Below are positions 1 to 11,361 of a stretch of 64,000 nt of DNA, piece after piece. The translations under genes and the position numbers were made by a program. Source of the stretch: Aristolochia californica (Eukaryota > Streptophyta > Magnoliopsida > Piperales > Aristolochiaceae); assembly GCA_029961685.1 (NCBI GenBank), contig JARWKL010000005.1:45272211-45336210 (forward strand), in the 5' to 3' direction. Position 1 is the first letter of the stretch. The number at the start of each line of letters is the position of its first letter. The notes below the pieces were generated by a model. It ran no database searches, had not been told where the DNA came from, and saw nothing but the letters and a program-made list of their open reading frames with translations.

Positions 1-1555
1 GAGGAAGACGTCAAGCTCTTCATCTGACTGTTTATCTTCTTCAGAGTTCAAACAATTGTATTTTTATTATATTTCAGATTATCCAATGATAGTTATTTAC
101 CAACACATAGTCATGGACTCATGGGTCTCCACTGAAGCAACTTGAAAGCTCCGGTGGTTTTCCACGAACGAGGTTCCATTTCCCATTTTGTTACGCGACT
201 ATTACGCAGTTTCACACTTTATAGTGATATGGGTTTTTTTTTTCATACTTTTTATATTACATTAGGTGACGCTATAATTGTTGACACTTGAATTTCTCAC
301 TTGCTTCTTGTGCTGTAAGTGGCAGGAGGGTATCTGCAATTGTTTTGTTGATATCTTATCAATGCGATTCAATACAGGAACCTGAAGAATGGGACAAAAT
401 ATAAACATAAATTTGTTCATCATCACATCTCCTTATAGTTCTTTGAATATATTATTCAAATAACTTGTACGTCAGAAGAAACTCAATCTGCTTTATCATC
501 TAACACTGTTGAGATGTTTTACCGTCAAATGTTCTCCAAAAGTTTAAGCAATCATTTATTTTTTGTCATTTCTCTGTAATGTTATTGCAGATGACTCGAA
601 TGGTGTTATGTATCTGGTAAAAGGATAGAGATATTTTATGTTGGAAGTGTAGGTTGATTCATTTTGCTATCAATCGTGTCATGCAGTCAAGAGTATTCAT
701 TGGCTTTCTGGAAGATGGATTATGTCTTCAAAATGGTGTGTTGTCACTGTGACATTCCCACCTTGCCATTCAGCTGGTTCTGAGTGAATCTTCTGGTGCT
801 CCATTAAATTGGGCTTTTTCCAGCATTTTTATCATTAATGGTTTTCTTTGCTGAGACATCATTTGCTCTTCCACGATGAAGTATAGTGTTCTTGGAATCT
901 GATATGTTATTTCCACATTAGTTAAATCCACCTGAGACACATATGCGGGTTGATTTGAAAACCTCATACTAATAAGTTCCACATATTGCCATAGAACCTG
1001 ATAAGCTTGATCCCTAGATTATGATCCTTAACAGATAAATGATTTTATAAGCTTAACTAGGCTAAGGCCAACAAAGCCAATAGAGTGGGCAAATGATAGA
1101 GAGGAATGGAGGAGGTAGAACCATGCTCTCAACTCAACATAGTTTGTTTTTTTTTATTTATAATGTTGATAAACTTAATTTGGGTAGTGGTGAGAATCAT
1201 TAAATTCTCCTAGGCATATAGAAATACATAAATAGTTGTCATGGATTTGTCCTCCTCTCTTTTACTTGCTTTTGCTCTTTGTTTCCCAGTTTGCCTGGAT
1301 TTCCTGCTCTCCCTTTCGGCAATAGTTGTGCGCCACAATGTTTTTGCTGCCATCCAATAAATATTTTAATAGTACTACATAATAGAATATTCAAGTAATA
1401 TTTAGTTTATACTAAAGGTGATTGTGCTTGATGAAGTCTAGAGGATATCTATTTTTACATTCTAAGTACTTAATTTTCTTTTCCTTCTTTGGGAATGTCT
1501 GAAACAGAAAAATAAAGAAAGGAGCAACAGTGAGAAGGTCGAGGAAACAAAAAGC
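1..1555. other. No gene recognised at left edge
   Basis: I see no protein family here on either strand. The DNA is AT-rich with scattered short open frames lacking splice support. A short plus-strand frame near 1512-1660 is lysine- and arginine-rich (it includes QLEEKFSKKKRKLMRIQ) but has no start or recognisable domain, and it overlaps the DNA next to the myosin-like relic. It may be chance or a remnant. Confidence 0.4.
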
Positions 1556-1557
1556 CA

Positions 1558-2030
1558 TCAATAACACCACATCCAGAAACCAGCAATTGGAGGAGAAGTT
1601 CTCGAAGAAGAAAAGGAAACTGATGAGGATTCAAGCTGCCAAATCCTTATATGACTAACTTCAGGTTGGCGGTGACATTGACCCACTTGATTGGGAAAAT
1701 ATGCTAAATCTTTTTCCATTTTTGGAGTCCAGCGGCATGTCATATCTTCGTACAAATTCTAGTTTTGTTCTGAGCCAAATTGGATGCATTAGAATTAACG
1801 AATTAGGATAGCAGCATCTTTGAAGTTTACAGTGTTTCATTATGTCCCGAGTCCTGAAAGCAAATTGGTTAGTTGCACATTTAATGTAGTGGACCTCTAC
1901 ACTGGACAGCTCCTGCATGAAGACTTGCACAAGTAAGCCAATCGAATGGTGGTAGCTGTTTGTTTTCAGCTCGAGGGGCTCCACTGAGGCCAGCTCGAGT
2001 TGACCATGGTTTACTGCATGTCTACGAGTT
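1558..2030 (-). pseudogene. Relic of a plant class VIII-like myosin motor domain
   Basis: The minus strand from about 2030 to 1660 encodes a stretch that follows the C-terminal part of a myosin motor. The segment with VHYIKC matches the family pattern PHFIRCxKPN. It is followed at the right spacing by KLQRCC (family: LQQLRCC), a PTR-like region, and EFVRRYD (family: KFARRYG). Upstream, VFMQEL sits where LMxQLE is expected. Past 1661 the similarity (SYKDL against GYTKLF) continues only through in-frame stops, and the flank at 1558-1755 is open in another frame. The actin-binding KPN triplet is lost, exon borders are unclear, and neither the P-loop nor the IQ motifs were found. It is therefore a short, frame-broken fragment. 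The assignment rests on pattern matching by eye over roughly 70 residues. Confidence 0.5.
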
Positions 2031-2089
2031 GTGGATTTCTGTTGTTTTCTCTTGCCAAGATATACAGAAATAGAGCCTAATGGCATCAT

Positions 2090-4005
2090 TCATAGCCTAG
2101 TCAAGGATCTTCTGAACTCAGAAAATTAGGATATTGCCCCTTTGGTTACATAGAACCCTGGAAAGATGTTTTTAATGTAAAAAAAGGGTCCTTTTCACGA
2201 CTTTTCTTTGATTGGTGAGAGCCCACAATCTCCTGAACTTTGGTATGGCAAATACCATTATATAGCAGATTATGTTAGGGTGTAACCATCTATCCAGCTT
2301 TAGCTAGATTTGGTGAATAGACGATGTGCTAGTATAACAATTCCAGTATATCTGTATTTTTCCTGTGTTTACGTGTTAACTGACATAATTATAGAGTTGT
2401 TTAGTTCCATGCTGTAATTCTATGCACCCTCTGGGTTTTTTAAAATCCAGTTTGGTGGATCTTAATGTTGCTGATGTGTTCTGTAAGATTTGTTTTATGT
2501 ATTACTTTTATAAGCTTACTCTAGATGCTGAAGGGAAAGCCAATTACTCTGCTAGAGGAGAGAAGTTGGTAAAGTTGTTGCGGAGTTCAGCTTGATCACC
2601 ATTCTGTACTGGCTTTGTGTCACCTGCTATTTGCAATGGGCGTAGTAGGTTAAGAGATTGGTCAGCCGATTCCATGAAAGCCTTTGTTGATATGATGATG
2701 ATCCCAATATATTTCAGAGAAATGATGACTCACTTTTGACAAACTTTTAATTCATTACTGATCACCGGTGAACCGGAACCGGTCCTGTTTACAGGCCAAA
2801 AGAAAATGCATTGACCCATCTTTATCCTCTGTTAGACCAGCTTTCGCAAGTCAAGCCTAATCAAGGACACCATCCAGTCCAACTTGCCCAATATTTCAGA
2901 CCCGGCAGATCCCGAACCTATCTCCAATTGATCGATTAGCCCAGACCAAAGTACTACTCCCCACGTCCAAATTACGCAACCTCCAGGAAAAATCTGTGCT
3001 TTTAAAACGAGCGACTTTTGGAATTTAACACGTAACCTCCCGAACAACCTCACTAATCATCAGTCCAGCCGCTCCTCGCCTGCAAGTGACGTGTCGCTAA
3101 ATAGAAAAATCCCCCACTTTCAGAAAAAGCCGGTTCTCGGTTCTCTCACCCGTTACGACCTCTGTCTCAACGATTATGACCAGTCACTCGACCACAAAAA
3201 TAGACCATGTCTATATTTTATTAAATTGGCATATATCATACATAGGTGTCATAATACTAATTTTTTTTATTATTAGCCAAAAATTTTAGGGACAAAAAAG
3301 AGTTTATTTCTCTTATTTTAAGAAATATAAAAAAATATAAAATGAGTTTCCTAATTCTTCAATAGAAAATTCTCAAAAAATTAACTAAGAAATATTAAAA
3401 TGGTTCTTAATTACTTTATTTTTATTATTTATGGAAAATATTTTGTATAAAAAACATCATAATTAATTTTTCTCATTGTTTACATATGGAGGCAAAATAT
3501 AAGAAATTCGGTCGAGGTGGGTTTATTTTATAAACAAATTTTAATAAAAATAGTCAAGATAATAAAATTTCTGTCATATTGTTTTTTTATAACATCTACT
3601 ATGTACTATATATTATACATATAGATAATGTATGTTAGAGATAGAAACTCATCCTCTGCGAGTCGATCCCACCATGAAATCGTAGTACATAACTCTTAAG
3701 GACATTTATGGTCTAAATTTGTGGTCGAAATACCGGTATTTAATTGTCTATCTCGAGTGCCAGCGTGTCTTCGCGTCGGTCGTCCCTATCGGAAGCTGGA
3801 TCCCACGCCCCTTTAGCGGGCCCCGCTGGGTTCGGTTAAAACCGATCTCATTTGCGCGTCAACATCAAATTTCTTTCCCTCGACAATTATCATGATTCGT
3901 ACAAGCAACTGCGCCGCGACTCCTCCGCTGCTCGCCTCCTTTTCACACGACGACGGAGCGCGCGCGCGAGAAATCTGAAAATTTCTGAATCGTCCTACGG
4001 CAACA
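2090..4005. other. Intergenic region and promoter side of the sphingosine kinase gene
   Basis: No gene is supported. A stop-free plus-strand frame at about 2521-2592 ends in a run of the type GEKLVKLLRSSA and could be a tail-exon relic, but nothing joins to it. DNA from about 3240 to 3610 is very AT-rich. From about 3760 the composition turns GC-rich with CpGs, as expected for the promoter and 5' leader of the kinase gene starting at 4006. Confidence 0.5.
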
Positions 4006-4727
4006 ATGGCGATCGATGCAGACACGCTGACGCTGAAGGATCCGGTGAAATATAACGGGAAGCAAACGGAGTTGTCGCTTTTGCCAGACGGTGGGCTAAG
4101 GTGGAGAGCGGCCTGCGGCAGCGAAAGGTGTCTGATGATAGAGAACGAGGTGCTGGGATTTGCGGCCGAAGGTTCTCAGTTGACCGTTAGGGCGTACGTG
4201 GAGAAAGGAGGAGGTTTCTTCTGTGGCGCTGGCCGCAGGCATCGTGAGAGGAAGGATTTCATCTTTGAGATGTCGAGTGAGGAGTCGAGGCGAATTTGGA
4301 GCGGGAAGCTTAAAGAATACATTGATGCTTTAGGTAAGCGTAATGATTGGAGATCTCTGACTGACGTTTTGTGGAGGATTTGTGTGCATTTTTGCTCCTG
4401 ATCATTCCTTTTTCCTATTGGTTGGCAAAATTGTTGTGCTTCCTTACTCGTCACGTTTATTTTGAGTATGCTTTGTTTTTTTTCTCGTAAGGAATTTGAG
4501 TACATCTTTTCTCGTTGAGCTCGTGGAAGAAATTGTTGACATTTCGTACGAACCTGTTCTGGTTTGAGAACACTAACATTTTTTTTTCTTCTTTTTTCTT
4601 TTTTTTGGTTCCTCTTTCTCCTTCTATCCTTTCCCTTTTTGGACCTCTAATACTAGCTTTTAGTATAGATATTTGTTTTCTTGGCATGATGCACTTTCAT
4701 GGATTTGCGATCTAGTAAATCATCTAA

Positions 4728-4762
<35 letters not shown>

Positions 4763-7700
4763 GTATTATTTATTTATTTTTCTGTAACTATTTTGGAATG
4801 ATCTTTGTATATTTTTTGCTTTGATATCCATGATATAAATAAATGTATCATTTGTAAAAAAAGAATCACTCTGATAATTTACGTCCCTAAACTCCTATGT
4901 CAACCGTTTTTTCTATGTTTTGCTGTAAACATTCTATTTCTGTTTACATTTTTCAAGAATATTATTTACGTCCGTAGTTATTTATTCTTCTTCGATCTGT
5001 TTGTGTGTATAATGATTATTTTGTAACTTTTGTAGTTGATTTGGTTCACATAGCTTTGTTGTTGATGTTTATAATTCACATAATGATTGTCATGTAGTTA
5101 AATTTGCTGTGGTTGTATTGGGTCTAAAATTTTCTGATTTGAGGTTCTTTTTCTCTTGGTGCACTTTTTAAATATAACAGATGCTTTCTTACGGTTGCTT
5201 CTGTTGTGTTCAACACACTAAATTGTTCTGAAATGCTGAAATTTCTGTTTCTATCGGTGCTCTGTTTTGATAACGGATGCCTTTGTACAGTTGCTGCTGT
5301 TGCAATATGTTGTTCTGTGGTTTTTTAATCAAAGATCAGATTTTACTGGTTAGTGTTGTAGTTCATTCCGAAGTAATATCTTCCATAAGAGAGAGAATCT
5401 AAAGCAGATTATTATCGTATTGTGCCCCTGCTTACCCCTTTGTTCACCAGTGGGTACTCAATTGTTTCTTGGTTTACAAATTATTTTGCATGATTGGTAC
5501 TTCTCTCGAAGATTAATGTGCTGGCATCCATCAAAGTTTTGTATCTGCTTTTGCTTCAGGCCGGCCTAAAAGGTTGTTTGTTGTTGTCAATCCTTTTGGG
5601 GGGAGAAAATCAGCATTGAAGATTTTCCACAATGACGTTCATCCACTGCTTGTGGCTGCAGATGTGCAATTCACATTGCAAGGTATGTCACATTAATTTC
5701 CTTTTCTCTCTTTTTTTTTTTTAAATTCTGTTACATGTATAACTCTTTTATGGTTGACCATTTGACATTCAATTTTTTTTCTTGAGATGTGGATTTGATT
5801 GTTAATTTAGTGCCATAATCTTTTCCTTCTCTTTTCAGAAACTCAATACCAACTTCATGCAAAATCCCTTGCTCATTCTTTAGATCTTTCTAAGTATGAC
5901 GGGATAGTGTGTGTAAGTGGAGATGGTGTCCTTGTTGAGGTTAGTCTCTGATCTACCTTCTGTTCCAAGGTTGAGAAGCACAAACAGACTTGAAAATTGT
6001 CTTGTAAGTTGCGGTTGCCAATCAATGTTTGGACATTTTTTTGGCATCCTATCTCCAGCAAAGCCAAATCAACTTGCACTCTAATTAGATCTGAAATGCT
6101 GTACTATTTTTATTTTTTTTATTTTTTTGTTTGTTTTGTGAATGGCGAAGATTTTATGAAAGGAGAAGAAGCCAAAACAAGAGGAGTGAAGAGAGAGACC
6201 CTTCAAAGGCATGCTATGACATGCAGCTAGGTGTTGGCGACTAGCACCCTCCTTACTGGAGTAGCTTCCATGCAATTAGTGCCTAAGTGTGTGGGCTCAA
6301 ATGATATCATGCCTCTGTGCGATGTCACAAGCTTCAGCCAAATACTGCTCAAATCTCCAGGGGTGGGCAGAAGATGAAGTCATCCAGCCAATATTGACTT
6401 TAGGCTACCTTCAAGCACTAGAGCTAGGTGAAACTGTCCCTTGAAAGGCCTCAACCATTGCAGCATGGACCTTAGCGTCTAGGAGTCCTTCATAGCAATT
6501 GGTTCAGGGTATGCCAGCAAGACATGCCGATTGCAATCTTGAAAGACACACCAACACCAGCCAACCCTGGGTTGCCCAATGAGCAACCATCAAAATTTAG
6601 TTGCAGGGAACCTGTATTTGGGGTCAGCCATTGAACCATCTTTGGGGGTTTATATGCTGTAAGCCAATCTAGACCACCACTTGTGCCTTATTATGGCACC
6701 CAGGTATTTCTCAAGGTCCTTTGAGAGCTTAGACCAGAGAAGAATTGCGTGGATACAAAGCTTCAATAATTCTGCCCACTGATCTCATTTATTAGAAAAA
6801 AGTGAGGTTGTTATGGGTAAGCAATAGTTTCTAAGGGATGGTCACAATGAGTTAGCCTCCAAAGTGTCTTTCCAACTTGGGGAAGAGAGACAGTAAGGGA
6901 ATGCTTGATGAGCTCTTTGAAGAAGTTGGGCAAACGGAAATTAGTTTCTGTCATGAGTAGTTGTTTTATTTCCAGTTCAACCATTCTGACTAGGCAAACA
7001 AAATGTGGAACTGTCATTTGTTATATTGAAATTTTAGAAGCATTTGTAAACCTGTATCAGCTCCAGTGAGATGAATGGGAGAATTATTATTGATGAACAT
7101 TACAGCCTATACAGCTTTGTGAAGATAACATGAAAAAATACTAGAAAATTACTGGGTGTTTCTTTATTTTGCCGCATGTCTTTATTTATAGCTGGCCCAC
7201 TTTTCTTTTCTGGCAATATCTGCTACTGTAGCAGCATACACTACTGTTAAAGAGGATAGTAGTATAACTTGGGTTGTCATTTAGCCAGAATTTTTTTTAT
7301 GAAAACATTTTCAAGATCTTTTAAACAAGTCATCATTGATTATGCATCTGTTTTGATGTACCAAGTAGTGTTAGGTTATGTGGAGTACCTTCTTTATGCT
7401 AGCCTGATATTATTACCGGCTTAGGCAGTTGCAGTACTAACTAATTCGGTGGTAATATATGTCATTTACAGGTTGAATAGAATAGAAAAAAATAAACATG
7501 GACTATAAATGCTTTTTCAGAGTTACAATTATAATATTCTTGTGAGCTAATTGTCTCGAGAGTGTTGTATCCTAAATGATCCAAAGCTTTTGGCCAACAT
7601 TGTTTTTGTTGTACATCTATAACTCAGCTCTTTAATGCTACATACTTGTAGTAGCAACCTCCAAATATTAATCAATTGATCTGATTACTGTTCTTTTGTC

Positions 7701-8196
7701 TTCCTTGTGGTTTTCTACTTTGATATGACCTCTCATGTTTAATTCTTCTTTCTTTTAATATGATGTGCTTTGTGTAGTAGGTGGTAAATGGGTTTCTTCA
7801 GAGAGAGGACTGGGCAGCTGCAATAAAAATGCCTCTTGGGGTAATTCCAGCAGGTATTGTCTATGAGGCCTTTTACTAATCTTTAAAGTGCTGGTTCTTC
7901 ATCACTTCCAAGACCAATTGATATTGTGTAAACCATATTTAATTTTACAGTTTTCAATGCATAATCCGTGAAGTGTATGTAATGTCATTCAAAGTTTATA
8001 TGAAGCTTGTACTGCTTTTCTACCTTTGCTGTACGTTTGTTGGTGTGATGGGTGCTGAATCTTGAGCACATGGTGCACCCAAAACAAATAATTGGTGATC
8101 CCATGCATCTATATGGATAATGCCAATTCTCTCTCTCTCTCTCTCTCTCTCTTCATATAATGTAATCTGCATTTATGTTCTTCTACTCTTTCTTTC

Positions 8197-8265
<69 letters not shown>

Positions 8266-11200
8266 AGTGGATAAAGTCACTTTGAGACATGTCAGCTTTC
8301 TCTCTGAGTTTATCCATGATGTCAAAATGTGTGACTCTTCTGTGGTTTTTAAATATCATGAACACACTGTCTAGCAAATATATTTCGTGTTGTTCAGCTA
8401 GACATAACCTGCATAAACTAAAATCTAAGTAACCATCTGCATTCTTCTCTTTTGAATCATGAATTCTGACATATGGATGCAGGTACAGGAAATGGGATGG
8501 CAAAATCACTTCTAGATTCTGCTAATGATTGTTGCTCCCCAGCTAATGCTGTCATGACTGTTATTCGAGGTTTACTTTCAGCCACACGATTTAATTTTAT
8601 AAATGTTATTTTATCATTCAATATGTAAATTCTAGCTCTTTTTTGCATCTTGCATTGTATGGTTTCCCATGCTTTATGCTTCTGAAATGACTCTTGACAG
8701 GTCACAGACGTTCATTGGATGTTGCCACTGTATTGCAGCAGGGGAAACGATTTTTCAGTGTTTTAATGCTTTCATGGGGTATGGACCCAACAGTTGTCCT
8801 ATTATCTTGTTTAGATTTATATCCACCAGATATCTTTTGCTGAATTCACCCTAAGGAATGCTTAATGGTTCTTGCAGGTCTGATAGCCGATATTGACATC
8901 GAGTCTGAGAGATATAGGTGGATGGGAAGTTCTCGCTTGGACTTTTATGTATGTATATAAGCTCTGATGTCATTTTCTGCTAGGACTTCTTGTATTGGTG
9001 GCACATAAAAATTAATGTGAAATAAAATAATATATAATACAAATTCTTTTGCAAAATTTCAGAAGCAGACAGTGCATTAGAAATGTTTGCGGTTTATTGT
9101 GGCTTCTGATGGACTTATGATTGTTGAATTTCATGTCTTCAGTAACTCTACTTTGTATATGATATTTATGTTCTGCTCTACTTGTTTGAAAGTGCAGTTA
9201 AGGCAATGCATTTTCTCTTGAATTATTAAGTTTTTTTTTATTTGTTGACTCACACAGACACACACACACATGCACACACAGAGTACACCTGAAAGCCCAG
9301 GTGAGACTTGAACTCAAAACCTGATGCTAAAAAATCTTCAATTGGCCTGCAAGTTAAAGGGCCAATCCACTTGATTTATAAAATTTTACATTTGGTTAAT
9401 ACATTAATGCTGGTAGTGGTCTTTTTCATCCTCAAATTATCTTTCTCAGCCAACATTGGTGCATCTAGGAAGACTCAATACTATAATATATCATGTTTCG
9501 TTTGGAATAGTATGATGTATCATATTCAGTCTTAAATTCTCAGTGTAATTATCTATTTGGACTATTCTCCAAAAAATAAGAAAAATGTATTTGGGGAAGT
9601 TATATGGAATTACCTGATCAATACATGATGCTTTTAGGTTGACTAAATGAATGTATAGATGTTAATCCATTTCCTCAGTACCATCTCGAAGTTCACATAG
9701 GTACATTCGCTATGCTTGCAATCTGTCATGGAAGTGGGTAGGCTAGTTTTAACCACTAATATCTTGGTGACAGTACATCTAGTTTAGCATTTGGTTCTGA
9801 TCCAACTAACTAAAAGCAGCAATAGTAGGACTAAGTGTTTCAGTTTAATATTCTGGAAACGATTCAACAATTTAAGAATGAGCATTATGACCTCTTTTAT
9901 TATTCATTGGCATTTGCTTTTTGTTTAATATTTAGTATCAGCATTTAGTTCTCTCCTTTACTACTCTGTGGCAGATTCTAGCGGCTTATTTTTTCGGCCA
10001 AACCTGGTTCTTTGGAATGTCATGATAACCACATTCCATTTGGGGCATTTGAAGGTTCTTTATGTAGTAGAAGCTGGTTGAACAGTTTCCAAACTATTGG
10101 TGTTTAGAAAATAATACATTTTAATCGCCATCCTCTTTTGTGTATCATGAAATAAACCATCCAATTTGATCTACTGTCTTGGCTTCTTGGCTTAAAAGAG
10201 AATTATGTTCCTCTACTGTTAAAAATCCTTCTATTTTATATTCTTCAATAGGAAAGCAATGAGTCGTGCTACCTGCAATCTCAAGGTCTGGGACATGGTT
10301 CCTTACCATTGCTACAGACTGAAAGCTTCTACTCTCTATAATGTACTCCATGTCTAGAGATGGTTTAAACCCTGTGACATGCTAACCTATTCAGTTTGTC
10401 TAAATGACTTCCTCAGTGCATTGTGAGAATCTTATGGTTGCGGAAATACCAGGGGCACATATTTTTTGTGCCCGCCCCTGGCTATGAAGCTTTTGGGGAG
10501 CCTTTAAACCAGAGCGGTGAGGCCTGCAACACCCTTGACATGTGGCAGCAAAACCAAGAGGCTAATGCCAATGTTCAGCAGTCTGGCTATCAAGGCCTTC
10601 TAAGTAGATTCGAGAAAAGTGAGTGGAGAACTATTGAAGGACCATTTATTTCAGTTTGGCTTCATAATGTGCCTTGGGGAAGTGAAGATACCAGAGCTGC
10701 ACCTGAGGCCAAGGTGGGCTCTTTTTACCTTTATGGTTCACAAGAATTTTTTATTCGTTTATTTTACTTGTATAGAAAGACTTTGGCCATTTCATCAGAT
10801 CAGGGTTCGAAGAGCATTTCTTGCAATTTGTCTGGTTTCTTTCCTCTTCATCATGATTTTTAGAAGCTACCAACTCTTTATTGTTGTATTGTTTGTTATT
10901 TTCAGTTTTCTGATGGTTTTTTGGATTTGATCGTGATGCAAAATTGCCCAAAGTCATCACTGTTGGGATTGATGACAAAGTTGAAAGATGGTAGTCATGT
11001 CAAATCACCGTTTGTAAAGTATCTTAAGGTAATGCATCAGAATCAGCTTAATTAATATCTCTATTGAAATTACAGGTTTTGCTTGATTATGATTCTTCTT
11101 TTCTTCTGTCTGTACGGTGCTCAGCCCTGCTTCCTGATGTTTTTGTCATCTTTAAAATCGTAGGTGAAAGCATTGCAATTGGAGCCAGGTAATCGGACTG

Positions 11201-11361
11201 GAGAGAAATCTAAAGGAGGAATTATAGATTCAGATGGGGAGGTGTTAGCTAGAGGGGAGGGGACATATAAGTGTGGCCAGGGGGATCTTATGGCATATGG
11301 CCCGCCCATCCAAATGACTGTCGATAAAGGTTTGGCCACCTTGTTCTCCCCTAGATCATGA
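4006..11361 (+). CDS. SPHK1: Sphingosine (long-chain base) kinase, 10 exons
   Basis: Phosphorylates sphingoid long-chain bases to their 1-phosphates, signals acting in ABA and stress responses; plant members are membrane-associated. Exons that close in frame: 4006-4333, 5560-5682, 5839-5939, 7781-7853, 8483-8569, 8701-8778, 8878-8948, 10417-10713, 10906-11028 and 11164-11361, giving 492 residues, close to the plant family size. The N-terminal ~110 residues are the plant-type leader. The diacylglycerol-kinase catalytic fold begins at RPKRLFVVVNPFGG, the nucleotide-binding loop. VCVSGDGVLVEVVNG (near residue 177) is the SGDG signature, followed by PLGVIPAGTGNGMAKS and by WGLIADIDIESERYRWMG. A C-terminal lipid-kinase segment ends PIQMTVDKG. 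The start is the first ATG after a GC-rich leader. The 1.84-kb third intron holds a LINE relic, and the seventh is about 1.47 kb. SPHK1 rather than a paralogue is inferred from likeness and neighbours. Confidence 0.93.
4729..4763. repeat. GT/AT compound microsatellite
   Basis: A run of GT dinucleotides passes directly into AT dinucleotides inside intron 1 of the kinase gene. It is likely to be length-polymorphic. Confidence 0.9.
6230..6790 (-). mobile_element. LINE (non-LTR retrotransposon) RNase H relic
   Basis: Read on the minus strand, the DNA at about 6540-6610 encodes LQLNFDGCSLGNPGLAGVG, the hallmark start of the RNase H domain found at the 3' end of plant LINE-type retroelements (family pattern: xLNxDGxSxGNPGxAGxGG). 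Downstream similarity toward 6230 needs several frame changes and crosses stop codons, so the copy is dead. It lies in the 1.84-kb intron of the sphingosine kinase gene, opposite to the host transcript. The 5' reverse-transcriptase part was not found. The open stretch at 6811-7017 on the same strand may belong to the insertion, but I cannot assign it. Outer borders are approximate and no target-site duplication was identified. Confidence 0.65.
8128..8264. repeat. TC and TA microsatellites
   Basis: A TC run (about 8129-8152) is followed by an uninterrupted TA run of about 26 units (8201-8252) that passes into TATG units. Both lie in the fourth intron of the kinase gene. Apparent long open frames across them on both strands are dipeptide artefacts. 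Confidence 0.95.

Noticed and set aside
8120..8509. Open frames rich in Ile-Tyr on both strands
   Set aside because: They are translations of the TA and TC microsatellites.
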